From Acidobacteriota bacterium (GTDB lineage Bacteria > Acidobacteriota > Thermoanaerobaculia > Multivoradales > JAHZIX01), in the NCBI GenBank assembly GCA_034211275.1, contig JAXHTF010000042.1, positions 1-41,395 of the forward strand: a stretch of 41,395 bases of DNA, read 5' to 3'. The notes under the pieces were generated by a model. The model made no database searches. It was not told the origin of the DNA and saw nothing but the letters and a program-made list of their open reading frames with translations. Each line of letters starts with the position of its first letter. The first letter of the stretch is position 1. The position numbers and the translations under genes were made by a program. This document shows positions 16,324 through 24,569 of the stretch, piece after piece.

Positions 16324-16935
16324 TCAGTTGGCGCTGCCGTACTCGGGGTAGTCTCCCCGCTCCTCCGCCGGCACCTGACGGATCTCGGCGGTGAACATGT
16401 CGCCCTCCTCGTAGGGAATGCCCTTGAGCTCCTGGCTGAACTGGGAAGAAGCGCCGGGAAGCACGTTGGAGGTGTCGAAGACCACCTGCAGGCGGCCCCG
16501 CTCGTTCTGGTTCGAGTCGGCGTGGATCAGGTCCACGGTGAGCTCCTGCAGGGAGTCGTCGCGGTTGCCGTTCTTGATCAGCAGGTCGAGCACCACATCG
16601 TAGCTCTCGGGCTCCATCTGCTCCTGAGCCATGTCGCCCTCGCCGGCCATCTCACCGTCACCCATCTCATCGGCGGCCATCTCATCGGCGGCCATCTCGT
16701 CGTCGGCGGCCATCTCCTCATCGGCGCCCTCTTCACCCTCTTCCATCGGGGGCGGCTCGGGATAGTTCGGGGTGGCGGAGAAACCGCTGGGGTTGACCTC
16801 GACCTCATATCCGGCCCGGAGCTCGTCGATTCGCTCCGCGGGGGACTGAGGCTGGCAGGCGACGAGGGAGCCGAGGAGCAGAACCGCGGCCAGAGCGACG
16901 AGCAATTTGGGAGTTTTGGCTTGTAGCAGGGTCAT
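16324..16935 (-). CDS. Lipoprotein with acidic Glu-Met-Ala-Ala-Asp repeats
   Basis: A 203-residue lipoprotein with a clear lipobox (LLLGSLVAC, Cys at about 27). Residues about 60-110 form a low-complexity acidic stretch built from the repeat DEMAA, ending in GDGEMAGEGD. The C-terminal half (about 115-203) is a predicted beta-sandwich (YDVVLDLLIKNGNRDDSLQELTVDLIH) resembling small Ig-like or FxLYD-like domains. The repeats are also visible in DNA as tandem 15-bp units near 16662-16710. The ATG at 16935 has a GGAG ribosome site 7 nt away; the longer in-frame start lacks one. Function unknown. The acidic repeat may bind cations or act as a spacer from the membrane. Confidence 0.75.
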   Translation of the reverse strand: MTLLQAKTPKLLVALAAVLLLGSLVACQPQSPAERIDELRAGYEVEVNPSGFSATPNYPEPPPMEEGEEGADEEMAADDEMAADEMAADEMGDGEMAGEGDMAQEQMEPESYDVVLDLLIKNGNRDDSLQELTVDLIHADSNQNERGRLQVVFDTSNVLPGASSQFSQELKGIPYEEGDMFTAEIRQVPAEERGDYPEYGSAN

Positions 16936-17150
16936 AGAGATCTCCTTCCAAGGTATTTCACAAAGTACAGGCGAGGAACCTGGGTTGCACACCGACCTCA
17001 GCGAGACCGACCTCCAGCGAGGCCGGAAGCGCGGTCGCAAACCTGGCGAGGACTGGGGAAGGCGTCGGGTCCAGCATCACGAACGCTCTTCACGTCGCTC
17101 CTCCGATGAGCTCCTCTCACCGGTTCTTCTCTCACCGGCTCTTTCGCATC

Positions 17151-17173
17151 CCCCGCCAGCCAAACCGGCGGGG
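17151..17173 (-). terminator. Hairpin after the GT2 gene
   Basis: CCCCGCC (17151-17157) pairs with GGCGGGG (17167-17173) around a 9-nt loop, 32 bp beyond the GT2 stop on the minus strand. No T-run follows. The 270-bp gap also holds two tandem copies of a TCTCACCGG-TCTT motif near 17114-17145, of unknown meaning. Confidence 0.4.
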
Positions 17174-17205
17174 ACAAACAGAGCTCGCATCCCAGGCAAA
17201 TAAGC

Positions 17206-17913
17206 CTAATTCGGACCTAGATTATAGCGAAGGATGGCCCAGATGGCCGCAAAGCCGTCGCGCCAGCCGATTTTCTTGCCCTCGGCATAGGTCCGGCCGC
17301 AATAGGAAATAGGCACCTCGAAGATGCGAGCTCCCCCCTTGGCCACCTTGGCGGTGAGCTCCGGCTCGATACCGAAGCGGTTGGAGTACAAATCCAGCTC
17401 CTGCAGCACCTCGCGGCGAAAAACCTTGTAGCAGGTCTCCATATCCGACAGGTTGAGATCCGTCAGCATGTTGGAGAGGGTGGTCAGCACTTTGTTGCCG
17501 ACGTAATGCCAGAAGAAGAGCACGCGATGCGGGCCGCCGAGGAAGCGAGAGCCGTACACCACATCCGCCTCACCGGCGAGGATCGGCGCCAGGAGCACCG
17601 GGTAGTCCCGCGGGTTGTATTCCAGGTCGGCGTCCTGAACCAACACGATGTCACCAGTGGCGAGGCCGAAGCCGGTGCGCAGGGCTGCTCCCTTGCCGCG
17701 ATTCTTCTCGTGCTCCCGGTAGATGAACGGTACCTCGCTCTCGTCGGCGAGACGCCGCAGGATCTCCCGGGTGCCGTCCTGGGAGCCGTCGTCCACGACC
17801 ACGATTTCCAGCTCCATCCCTTCCGGGTAGGGAGCGTCCAGAACCCGGTCCAGCAGCTCCACGATGGTCGCTGCTTCGTTGTATGCTGGAATAACTACGG
17901 AGAGTCGCGGCAT
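17206..17913 (-). CDS. Glycosyltransferase family 2 (dolichol-phosphate mannosyltransferase-like)
   Basis: A 235-residue GT-A enzyme beginning [21 protein letters not shown]. It has the [10 protein letters not shown] motif (about 38-47) and the metal-binding DXD-like QDADLEYNP (about 89-97), as in DPM1 and undecaprenyl-phosphate sugar synthases. With no membrane anchor, it would make a polyprenyl-phosphate sugar at the cytoplasmic face, a donor for GT-C enzymes such as those at 89-1861 or 17987-19924. The start at 17913 is set by the conserved N-terminal strand. It has no Shine-Dalgarno sequence but a TAACAT 10 nt upstream. It is divergent from the polytopic membrane protein, which may be its functional partner. 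Confidence 0.88.
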   Translation of the reverse strand: MPRLSVVIPAYNEAATIVELLDRVLDAPYPEGMELEIVVVDDGSQDGTREILRRLADESEVPFIYREHEKNRGKGAALRTGFGLATGDIVLVQDADLEYNPRDYPVLLAPILAGEADVVYGSRFLGGPHRVLFFWHYVGNKVLTTLSNMLTDLNLSDMETCYKVFRREVLQELDLYSNRFGIEPELTAKVAKGGARIFEVPISYCGRTYAEGKKIGWRDGFAAIWAILRYNLGPN

Positions 17914-17986
17914 GGCTTCGGGAATGTTAGCTGAAATTCCGCGTCGGTTCTGGAATTCTTGGCGAGAGTTCCTGTTTGGAGTGTAA

Positions 17987-19924
17987 GTGAGAGCGTGGAA
18001 AGCGGGACTGGAAGGGATAGGAGCAACGGTACTCTTCGCCGCCTGGACCCTGGTCACCCTCAGGCCGCCGTGGAGCCTCCTGGACCGGCGCATCGCCCAC
18101 GACGTCGGCGATCCGGTCCTCAATCTCTACCTCCTGCGCTGGGTCTCGGAGCATCTCGGTGCCGGTTTCGAGGCGCTGTGGAACGCTCCGTTCTTCTATC
18201 CTACTCCCAACACCCTCTCGCTCTCCGACCACCTCCTGGGGCCGGCCCTGCTGGCTCTGCCCCTGCGCGCCCTGGGGACTGACGCCACCACCGCCTTCAA
18301 TCTCCTCTTCCTGCTCAGTTTCGTGCTCAGCGGTCTCGCCGCCGCATGGGTCGGACGAGCCGCCGGCCTCGGGCGGACGGGAGCCCTGATCACCGGTTTG
18401 GTCTTCGCCTTTGGGCCGGGCCGCTGGCTGCAGGTCAGCCACTTCCAGATGCTCCAAACCCAGTGGATCCCCATCCTCCTCTGGGCCTTTTACCGCCAAC
18501 TCCACCGTCCCACCGCCGGGCGTTGCGCCGTCTTCCTCGGGATCTACGGCCTGCACCTCACCGGCAGCCTCTACCTGGCGCTGATGATCCACCCGGCGCT
18601 GGCGGTGATGGCCCTCGACCGCTGGCCCCGGCTCCGGCGGTCCTCACCGCAGCGGCGGCGCCTGCTGGGCATCACGGCCTTGCTCGCCCTCGGCCTACTG
18701 GGCACCGTGATGCTGCCCTACCTGATCTTCGACAGTGGCTTCGAGACCCACCGTGGGGCCCACGAGTGGCGCTACTACTCCACCACCTTCGCCAGCTATT
18801 GGACGGCTCCGGAGTTCGGCCGCTGGTCCGGCGCTTGGAGCGAGCGGTGGCAGCGACCGGAGAACGCCCTGTTCCCGGGAGTGCTGGTCACCTTGCTCAT
18901 CGCCGGCTGGATCCTCTACCGGCGCCGACGCATGCGAGCCAAGGCCAGGGCGCTGGACGCCAATCCGGCCCAGTTCCCACCACCGCTGCCGCTGCCCAGA
19001 AGGTTCATCGTGGGAGGCCTCACCGTCGCCGGGCTCGCCCTCCTGGTGGGAGATCTCATCGTGCTGGGCACCGCGGGAAAGCTACCGGCGGTGCTGCCCC
19101 CGAACAAGATCCCCCTGCTGGCAGGCCTCGGCCTCCTGGGCCTCCTCATCGCTGGATTCGCCTACCGCAGCGGCACCGACATCTGGCCGTGGCCCCGCCT
19201 GCCCTGGCTACGCCCCTGGGATCGGGGCCTCCTCCTGGCCGCCGGAATCAGTCTGCTCCTCGGCCACGCCGTCGCCTTCGAGGCGCTGGCGTGGTTGGTG
19301 CCGGGCTTTGATCACCTGCGAGTACCGGCCCGCTTCTTCCTGGTAGCCAGCTTCCCCATCGCCTTCTTCGCCGGCCGTGGAGCCGATGCCCTGATTCGCC
19401 GGCTACGGCCCATCCGGGGCGGACTCCTCGCCGTCCTGTTGATCGCCGGTGTCGCCCTCGAGACTCTACCCCTCGGGATACCCTGGATGCCGCTGCCGGA
19501 GGCCGGTGACGCCGCTCCCGCCTATCGCTGGCTGGCCGGTCGCCAGGACGTCAGCGCCCTGGTCGAGTTGCCCTGCCGCAACCGCGACGAGGATCTGGCC
19601 TGGATGTACCTACAGCCGCACCACGGCCATCCCCTGGTCAACGGCTTCAGCGGCTTCTATCCGCCCTACTACGCAGAGCTGCGCGAGCATCTGTGCTCGC
19701 CGGTGCCGGACGACCGGGCGGTGCCCCTGCTGCGGCGCTTGGGAGTCAGTCACCTGCTGGTACACCACCCCCGGGTCTTCCACCGAAGATGGATGCGCCG
19801 CACCCTCTGGGCCCTCTCCGATGACCCGGAGCTGGAATTGGTCTTCGAGCAGAACGGCGTCCAGGTCCTCCGCCTCCTACCGTCCGCGGAGGTCCCCCCT
19901 CGACCTGTTGACCCGCCGCCCTGA
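17987..19924 (+). CDS. Polytopic membrane protein, GT-C/YfhO-like
   Basis: A 645-residue protein with about 11-13 hydrophobic helices and a soluble C-terminal part (about 505-645). The first loop ([15 protein letters not shown], about 37-51) carries acidic residues where GT-C transferases have their catalytic Asp, and [15 protein letters not shown] follows. This layout matches large membrane glycosyltransferases or YfhO-like proteins that use polyprenyl-phosphate sugars. The GTG start has a GGAG 8 nt upstream. The divergent GT2 neighbour could supply its donor lipid. The last 15 residues are Pro-rich. The substrate is unknown, and the GT-C assignment rests on topology and the acidic loop only. 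Confidence 0.7.
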   Translation: MRAWKAGLEGIGATVLFAAWTLVTLRPPWSLLDRRIAHDVGDPVLNLYLLRWVSEHLGAGFEALWNAPFFYPTPNTLSLSDHLLGPALLALPLRALGTDATTAFNLLFLLSFVLSGLAAAWVGRAAGLGRTGALITGLVFAFGPGRWLQVSHFQMLQTQWIPILLWAFYRQLHRPTAGRCAVFLGIYGLHLTGSLYLALMIHPALAVMALDRWPRLRRSSPQRRRLLGITALLALGLLGTVMLPYLIFDSGFETHRGAHEWRYYSTTFASYWTAPEFGRWSGAWSERWQRPENALFPGVLVTLLIAGWILYRRRRMRAKARALDANPAQFPPPLPLPRRFIVGGLTVAGLALLVGDLIVLGTAGKLPAVLPPNKIPLLAGLGLLGLLIAGFAYRSGTDIWPWPRLPWLRPWDRGLLLAAGISLLLGHAVAFEALAWLVPGFDHLRVPARFFLVASFPIAFFAGRGADALIRRLRPIRGGLLAVLLIAGVALETLPLGIPWMPLPEAGDAAPAYRWLAGRQDVSALVELPCRNRDEDLAWMYLQPHHGHPLVNGFSGFYPPYYAELREHLCSPVPDDRAVPLLRRLGVSHLLVHHPRVFHRRWMRRTLWALSDDPELELVFEQNGVQVLRLLPSAEVPPRPVDPPP

Positions 19925-19980
19925 GGCGGGGTATCCTACGCCTGCTTACCGCCTGTCCCTCGGGCGCTCGACCACCGGCG

Positions 19981-20022
19981 ACGAGACACCAGTGACGGGA
20001 CACCAGTGACGAGATACCGGTG
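19981..20022 (+). repeat. Triplicated 14-bp tandem repeat upstream of recA
   Basis: Three consecutive 14-bp units (ACGAGACACCAGTG, ACGGGACACCAGTG, ACGAGATACCGGTG) are followed by a decayed fourth. They lie 199-240 bp before the recA start, within the 296-bp gap. No SOS box, promoter or ORF could be recognised in the rest of the gap. The unit could be a protein-binding iteron or a neutral duplication. Confidence 0.6.
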
Positions 20023-20220
20023 CAGAGACACCCTCAGGCCCTGAAGGTCGCCTCCACAGGATACTTGCCGCGACGCTACTCGCGGGAGACGACCCCTTCC
20101 GGACCCGCCGGCAGGCCGCCCACGGTGTCCTCCGAGCAGGTCGCCTGCTACCAGTCGCCTAAAAAAAGACTGCACTCCAAGCTCAACCGATACGAATCAA
20201 CGCTGTAGGAGCAAATACTC

Positions 20221-21303
20221 ATGGCAAAGTCCTCCGCCCAGAACGACAAAGGCAAAGCTGTCGAAAGCGCCCTGACGCAGATCGAGCGCCAGTTCGGCAA
20301 GGGCGCCATCATGCGCCTGGGACAGCAGGAAACGCTGTCCATCCCCGCCATCCCCACCGGCTCCATCGCCGTCGACTACGCCATCGGCATCGGCGGCTTC
20401 CCCCGCGGCCGCGTGGTCGAGGTCTACGGGCCCGAATCCTCGGGTAAGACCACCCTCGCCCTCTCCGTGGTAGGCCAGGCTCAGAAGGCTGGCGGCGTCG
20501 CCGCCTTCATCGACGCCGAGCACGCCCTCGACGCCGAATATGCCACCAAGCTCGGCGTCGACATCGACAACCTGCTGGTCTCTCAGCCGGACAGCGGCGA
20601 GCAGGCCCTGGAGATCGCCGAGATGCTGGTGCGCAGCAACGCCATCGACGTGGTGGTGGTGGACTCGGTGGCGGCGCTGGTGCCGCGGGCCGAGCTCGAG
20701 GGCGAAATGGGCGACTCCCACGTCGGCCTCCACGCCCGGCTCATGTCTCAGGCCCTGCGCAAGCTCACCGCCATCGTGGCCAAATCCAAGACCTGCCTGG
20801 TGTTCATCAACCAGATTCGCGAGAAGATCGGCGTCATGTTCGGCAACCCGGAGACCACCACCGGCGGCCGGGCGCTCAAGTTCTACTCCTCGGTACGCAT
20901 CGACATCCGCCGCATCGCCGCCCTCAAAGACGGCGACCAGGTGGTGGGCAGCCGCGCCAAGATCAAAGTGGTGAAGAACAAGACCGCCGCCCCCTTCCGT
21001 CAGGCGGAGTTCGACATCGACTATGGTGAGGGCATCTCCCGCTTCGGCGAGATCCTCGACCTCGGCGTCGAGCACAAGCTGGTGACCAAGACCGGTGCCT
21101 GGTATAGCGTCGGCGACGTGCGGCTGGGGCAGGGCCGAGAGAACTCCAAACAATTCCTTCGGGAGAATTTGGACCTCGCCGACGAGCTCGAGGTGAAGCT
21201 GCGGGAGAATCTGGGTTTGCCCCAGCGGGTAGCTTCCGCCGACGAAGGCAAGGACGACGCCAAAGACGACAACGGTAAAGACAAAGACGGCAAAGACAAA
21301 TAA
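20221..21303 (+). CDS. recA: Recombinase RecA
   Basis: A 360-residue RecA, normal length. It promotes ATP-dependent strand exchange and stimulates LexA-type self-cleavage. Visible features are Walker A GPESSGKT (70-77), the MAW-type FIDAEHALD (97-105), Walker B VVVVDSV (144-150), loop 1 with [21 protein letters not shown] (161-181), and loop 2 with [22 protein letters not shown] (195-216). The last 20 residues are an acidic Lys/Asp-rich tail, usual for RecA autoregulation. The ATG has an AGGAG ribosome site 9 nt upstream. A His replaces the more common Gln in the LQARLMSQ element, a minor change. No SOS operator was identified. Confidence 0.98.
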   Translation: MAKSSAQNDKGKAVESALTQIERQFGKGAIMRLGQQETLSIPAIPTGSIAVDYAIGIGGFPRGRVVEVYGPESSGKTTLALSVVGQAQKAGGVAAFIDAEHALDAEYATKLGVDIDNLLVSQPDSGEQALEIAEMLVRSNAIDVVVVDSVAALVPRAELEGEMGDSHVGLHARLMSQALRKLTAIVAKSKTCLVFINQIREKIGVMFGNPETTTGGRALKFYSSVRIDIRRIAALKDGDQVVGSRAKIKVVKNKTAAPFRQAEFDIDYGEGISRFGEILDLGVEHKLVTKTGAWYSVGDVRLGQGRENSKQFLRENLDLADELEVKLRENLGLPQRVASADEGKDDAKDDNGKDKDGKDK

Positions 21304-21305
21304 CA

Positions 21306-21338
21306 CCGCGGCTCACCGGACTGAACGGTGAGCCGCGG
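21306..21338 (+). terminator. Hairpin between recA and the antiporter gene
   Basis: A perfect 12-bp stem (CCGCGGCTCACC / GGTGAGCCGCGG) with a 9-nt loop starts 3 bp after the recA stop and ends 15 bp before the next ATG. It lacks a T-run. It could terminate or attenuate read-through, or shield the recA 3' end, and its closeness to the downstream ribosome site might affect translation. Confidence 0.65.
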
Positions 21339-21353
21339 CGCAGGGAGACGAAG

Positions 21354-23402
21354 ATGGGTGGAGCTAGCAGCTCGAGGATTGCGTCGAGAAGCCGAGTCCC
21401 CGGGTGGAACCGGGGCCGGCTACCCACCCACCGCTGGGCCGGAGCCTTGGCTCTGCTCCTCCTGTTGCTCGTCGCCGGCATTCCTGCAGTCGCCCAAGGC
21501 ACCACAGAGGGCGCCGAGGGCCCTGGGAGCGCAAAGATCTCCGTCCGGGCCGACGGCGCGGCGCTGCGGGGCGGCCCGCTGCACCTCGTCGTCGGTCTTC
21601 AGAACCTGCCCGGTGAAGACGAGCAGGCGGTGCGGGTGCTGGCGGACGGCGAGCTTCTGGAAACCCTGCGTCTGACCGAGGGCGAGCACACCGTCAAGGT
21701 AGCGGCGGACCTCGGCGGTGGGGACCACGTCATCAGTGTCCAGGCCGCTGGGAGCAGCGCCGAGACCACCGTCCGTCCGCTCCCCGGCTGGCTGTCCATC
21801 CTGCCGCCGCTGGCGGCCATCCTGCTGGCGCTGATCTTCCGCGAGGTCATCCTCTCCCTGGTCGCCGGCATCTTCCTCGGTGCCCTCTTCCTCACCGGCG
21901 GCAACCCCTTCGCCGCCTTCGGCCGCACCATCGATCAATTCATTGCCCCGGCCCTGGCGGACCCGGACAACGCCAAGATCCTCATCTTCTCGGCGCTGCT
22001 GGGGGCGATGGTGGGAGTCATGGCCAAGAGCGGCGGTACCCGCGGCATCGTCGAGCGACTCAGCCCTCTGGCCACCAACTCCCGCCGCGGCCAGGTAGCC
22101 ACCTGGCTCATGGGCGTGGTGATCTTCTTCGACGACTACGCCAACACCCTCATCGTCGGCTCCACCATGCGCCCCATCACCGACCGCCTGCGCGTCAGCC
22201 GCGAGAAGCTCGCTTACATCGTCGATTCCACCGCCGCGCCGGTGGCCAGCGTCTTTCCCATCTCCACCTGGATCGGCTTCGAGGTCGGCCTCATCGCCGC
22301 CGCCTTCGCCGACCTGGGGCTGGGCTACGACCCCTACGTCACCTTCGTGGCCTCCATCCCCTACCGCTTCTATCCCATCCTGGCCCTGGTGCTGGGCTTC
22401 ACCGTCGCCTTCTCCGGCCGTGATTGGGGACCCATGCTGCGAGCGGAACGCCGGGCCCTACACAAGGGAGAGGTGATCGCCGAAGGCGAGGTGGCGCTGG
22501 CGGACTACTCCACCTCCGAGCTCGAGCCGCCGGAAGGGGTGAAGCATCGGGCCCGCAACGCCTTGCTGCCCATCCTGGTGGTCATCGCGGTGACCGTCTG
22601 GGGGCTCTACCACACCGGTTCCAGCGGGCTGCAGCGAGCCGACTATGACGGCCTGGGGACCTGGCTGCGCACCGTCTTCTCCAACGCCGACAGTTTCAAC
22701 GCGCTGCTCTGGGCCAGCTTCGCCGGCGTCGCCACCGCCATCGCCAGCTCCATGCTGACCCGTGCTCTGGGCGTTGCCGACGCCCTCAAGGGCTCCATGG
22801 AAGGGCTCAAGGCCATGACCATGGCCCTGGTGGTGCTGATCCTGGCGTGGTCCATCGGCGACGTCTGCGGCGCCTTGCACACCGCCGACTATCTGGTAGG
22901 GCTGACCCAGGGCGTGCTGGCGCCTCAGTGGCTGCCGGTGCTGACCTTCCTGCTCTCGGCGGCGGTGGCCTTCGCCACCGGCACCTCCTGGGCCACCATG
23001 AGCATCCTGGTGCCGCTGGTCATTCCCATTCTCCACGCCCTGGCCCTGAACGCCGGCCACGCCGCCGGCAGCAGCCAGTACACCGGCTTGCTCCTGGGCA
23101 CCGTCTCCTCGGTCCTCGCTGGCGCCGTCTGGGGCGATCACTGCTCGCCCATCTCCGACACCACCATCCTGTCGAGCATGGGTGCGGGCTGCAATCACAT
23201 CGCCCACGTACGCACACAGCTGCCCTACGCCCTGAGCATCGGCGTGGTAGGCATGATCGTCGGCGACATCCCCACCGCCTTCGGCCTCAGCCCGTGGCTC
23301 TCCATCCTCGCCGGCTGCGCCGTGGTGGTGGGAGGCATGCTCTGGCTGGGAAAGACGCGGGCGGAAGCGGATGCGGAGGCAGAGGCGAGCAGCGAAGCTT
23401 GA
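21354..23402 (+). CDS. NhaC-family Na+/H+ antiporter with extracytoplasmic N-terminal domain
   Basis: A 682-residue membrane protein. A signal sequence or first helix (about 29-47, ending AVAQ) is followed by a beta-rich extracytoplasmic domain (about 58-142; VRVLADGE, GEHTVKVAADLGGGDHVISVQ) that looks Ig-like. An antiporter core of about 11-12 helices (145-675) follows, with VIFFDDYANTLIVGSTMRPITDRL (about 257-280), ISTWIGFEVGL and SWATMSILVPLVIPI, all typical of NhaC-like exchangers. Most NhaC proteins are shorter and lack the N-terminal domain. It would exchange Na+ for protons; amino-acid exchange is an alternative in this superfamily. The ATG has GGGAG 8 nt upstream. The stop lies 7 bp from the convergent DUF4388 gene. 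Confidence 0.88.
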   Translation: MGGASSSRIASRSRVPGWNRGRLPTHRWAGALALLLLLLVAGIPAVAQGTTEGAEGPGSAKISVRADGAALRGGPLHLVVGLQNLPGEDEQAVRVLADGELLETLRLTEGEHTVKVAADLGGGDHVISVQAAGSSAETTVRPLPGWLSILPPLAAILLALIFREVILSLVAGIFLGALFLTGGNPFAAFGRTIDQFIAPALADPDNAKILIFSALLGAMVGVMAKSGGTRGIVERLSPLATNSRRGQVATWLMGVVIFFDDYANTLIVGSTMRPITDRLRVSREKLAYIVDSTAAPVASVFPISTWIGFEVGLIAAAFADLGLGYDPYVTFVASIPYRFYPILALVLGFTVAFSGRDWGPMLRAERRALHKGEVIAEGEVALADYSTSELEPPEGVKHRARNALLPILVVIAVTVWGLYHTGSSGLQRADYDGLGTWLRTVFSNADSFNALLWASFAGVATAIASSMLTRALGVADALKGSMEGLKAMTMALVVLILAWSIGDVCGALHTADYLVGLTQGVLAPQWLPVLTFLLSAAVAFATGTSWATMSILVPLVIPILHALALNAGHAAGSSQYTGLLLGTVSSVLAGAVWGDHCSPISDTTILSSMGAGCNHIAHVRTQLPYALSIGVVGMIVGDIPTAFGLSPWLSILAGCAVVVGGMLWLGKTRAEADAEAEASSEA

Positions 23403-23409
23403 GGGAGCT

Positions 23410-24507
23410 TCAATCCCCCGAAAACAACCGCTGCCACCAGCCCTTGGTCTCCCCCTGGGCACGCTTGATGAGCGCCTTGGGAGGCAGAGGAATGAGGGCC
23501 AGGTTGCCCTTCTTCAGCTGCTCCAGCAGATAATCCCAGGCTTGGCCGTCGGCCTCGTCCTTCTCGATCAGCCGGCGGAGAGGCCGGTGGCCGTTGAAGG
23601 CGGTGGCCACTTCTTGGAGCTCGGCGGGCAGACGGGCCAGCTCGTCGGCGGTGGGCTCCTGGACCCACAGAGGACGGAAGCTCTCGAGGATCCCCATGGG
23701 CACCGCGGGCTCGGGCTTGACGGCCCGGTTCTGCTCCTCCACCGCCTGCTCCAGAAGCAGGTCGTAGACGCTGATCTCCAGGCTCGTGCTCTCCGTCGCC
23801 TCCCCCATGGGCCCGAGGTCCAAGACCTCGCTCAGGCACAGGTCGTAGGCCGCTTCCAGGAAACGGAAGTAGGCGCCCTTGACCTGCCAGTGGATGCGCT
23901 CCAGGGTGGTCTCATTGTCCACCGCTTCAGCGATGCGCTGCTGGAGGAAGGAGAGATCTTGCCCCGGCCAGGCGGGGCCGCGCCGCAGCACCAGGTTGTC
24001 GTGGGGAAAGACCTTGCGGATGCGGTCGAGCTCGTCGATCCAGCGCGTGCCCTCGAGCACCAGGGTCATGACGTCCACCGGCCGCGGGGTGATCTCCGCC
24101 GGTGCCGGAGCAACCTCCTCGTAGTAGAAGACGCCGCTACGCCATAGAAAAAGCCCGCAGACGGAATCGATGATCTGGCGCCGCAGGGAGGTACGAACCT
24201 CGTCCTCGGAGAGCAACTTGAGCTCCGCCAGCACCTGCCCCAGCTGGTTGCCGGTGCGCACGCACTCCCCCAGGGCATCCACCAGCTGAGGCTCGGTGAG
24301 ATAGCCGTTGAGCAGCAAGTGCTGGCCGTAGTAGTCCGCCGGATCGTCGGAAAGGCACCCTACGACCTTGCCGTCGTCGAAGTAAACTCTCTTCTGGCGG
24401 CGGCTGCGCCGGAAGACCAAGCATCCGGTGCGGCGCTCATTTTGAGCCCACTGAAGCAACTCGCCAGGAGGAAATGCGTTTAGCCGCCCGGAAAATTCCA
24501 TATCCAA
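23410..24507 (-). CDS. DUF4388 (PATAN-type) domain protein
   Basis: A 365-residue soluble protein with an N-terminal DUF4388/PATAN domain (about 1-120): FSGRLNAFPPGELLQWAQNE, then TGCLVFRR and KRVYFDDGKVVGCLSDDP. A helical segment like a type IV pilus or GspE N-terminal module follows (YGQHLLLNGYLTEPQLVDAL, LLSEDEVRTSLRRQI). The rest is mixed and ends in a basic helix. PATAN-domain proteins are adaptors in signalling and gliding or pilus regulation; no catalytic residues are seen. The TTG at 24507 is preferred over the ATG at 24501 because GGAGG lies 10 nt before it. It is divergent from the secreted protein by 62 bp and convergent with the antiporter gene. Confidence 0.82.
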   Translation of the reverse strand: MDMEFSGRLNAFPPGELLQWAQNERRTGCLVFRRSRRQKRVYFDDGKVVGCLSDDPADYYGQHLLLNGYLTEPQLVDALGECVRTGNQLGQVLAELKLLSEDEVRTSLRRQIIDSVCGLFLWRSGVFYYEEVAPAPAEITPRPVDVMTLVLEGTRWIDELDRIRKVFPHDNLVLRRGPAWPGQDLSFLQQRIAEAVDNETTLERIHWQVKGAYFRFLEAAYDLCLSEVLDLGPMGEATESTSLEISVYDLLLEQAVEEQNRAVKPEPAVPMGILESFRPLWVQEPTADELARLPAELQEVATAFNGHRPLRRLIEKDEADGQAWDYLLEQLKKGNLALIPLPPKALIKRAQGETKGWWQRLFSGD

Positions 24508-24533
24508 TCAATCATATCCTCCAGTCCCGAAAG

Positions 24534-24562
24534 GTGACAATCGGGTTCGCGATCAATATCCT
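24534..24562 (+). promoter_or_regulatory. Sigma70-like promoter with leaderless geometry
   Basis: GTGACA (24534-24539), a 17-nt spacer and TATCCT (24557-24562) lie 7 nt before the ATG at 24570, with no Shine-Dalgarno sequence. It is the best-formed promoter seen in the window and would produce an essentially leaderless mRNA. Confidence 0.5.
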
Positions 24563-24569
24563 CACGCCT

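Noticed and set aside
19925-20220. SOS/LexA operator before recA
   Set aside because: No E. coli-, Bacillus- or alpha-proteobacterial-type LexA box could be recognised by eye; only the 14-bp tandem repeat stands out.
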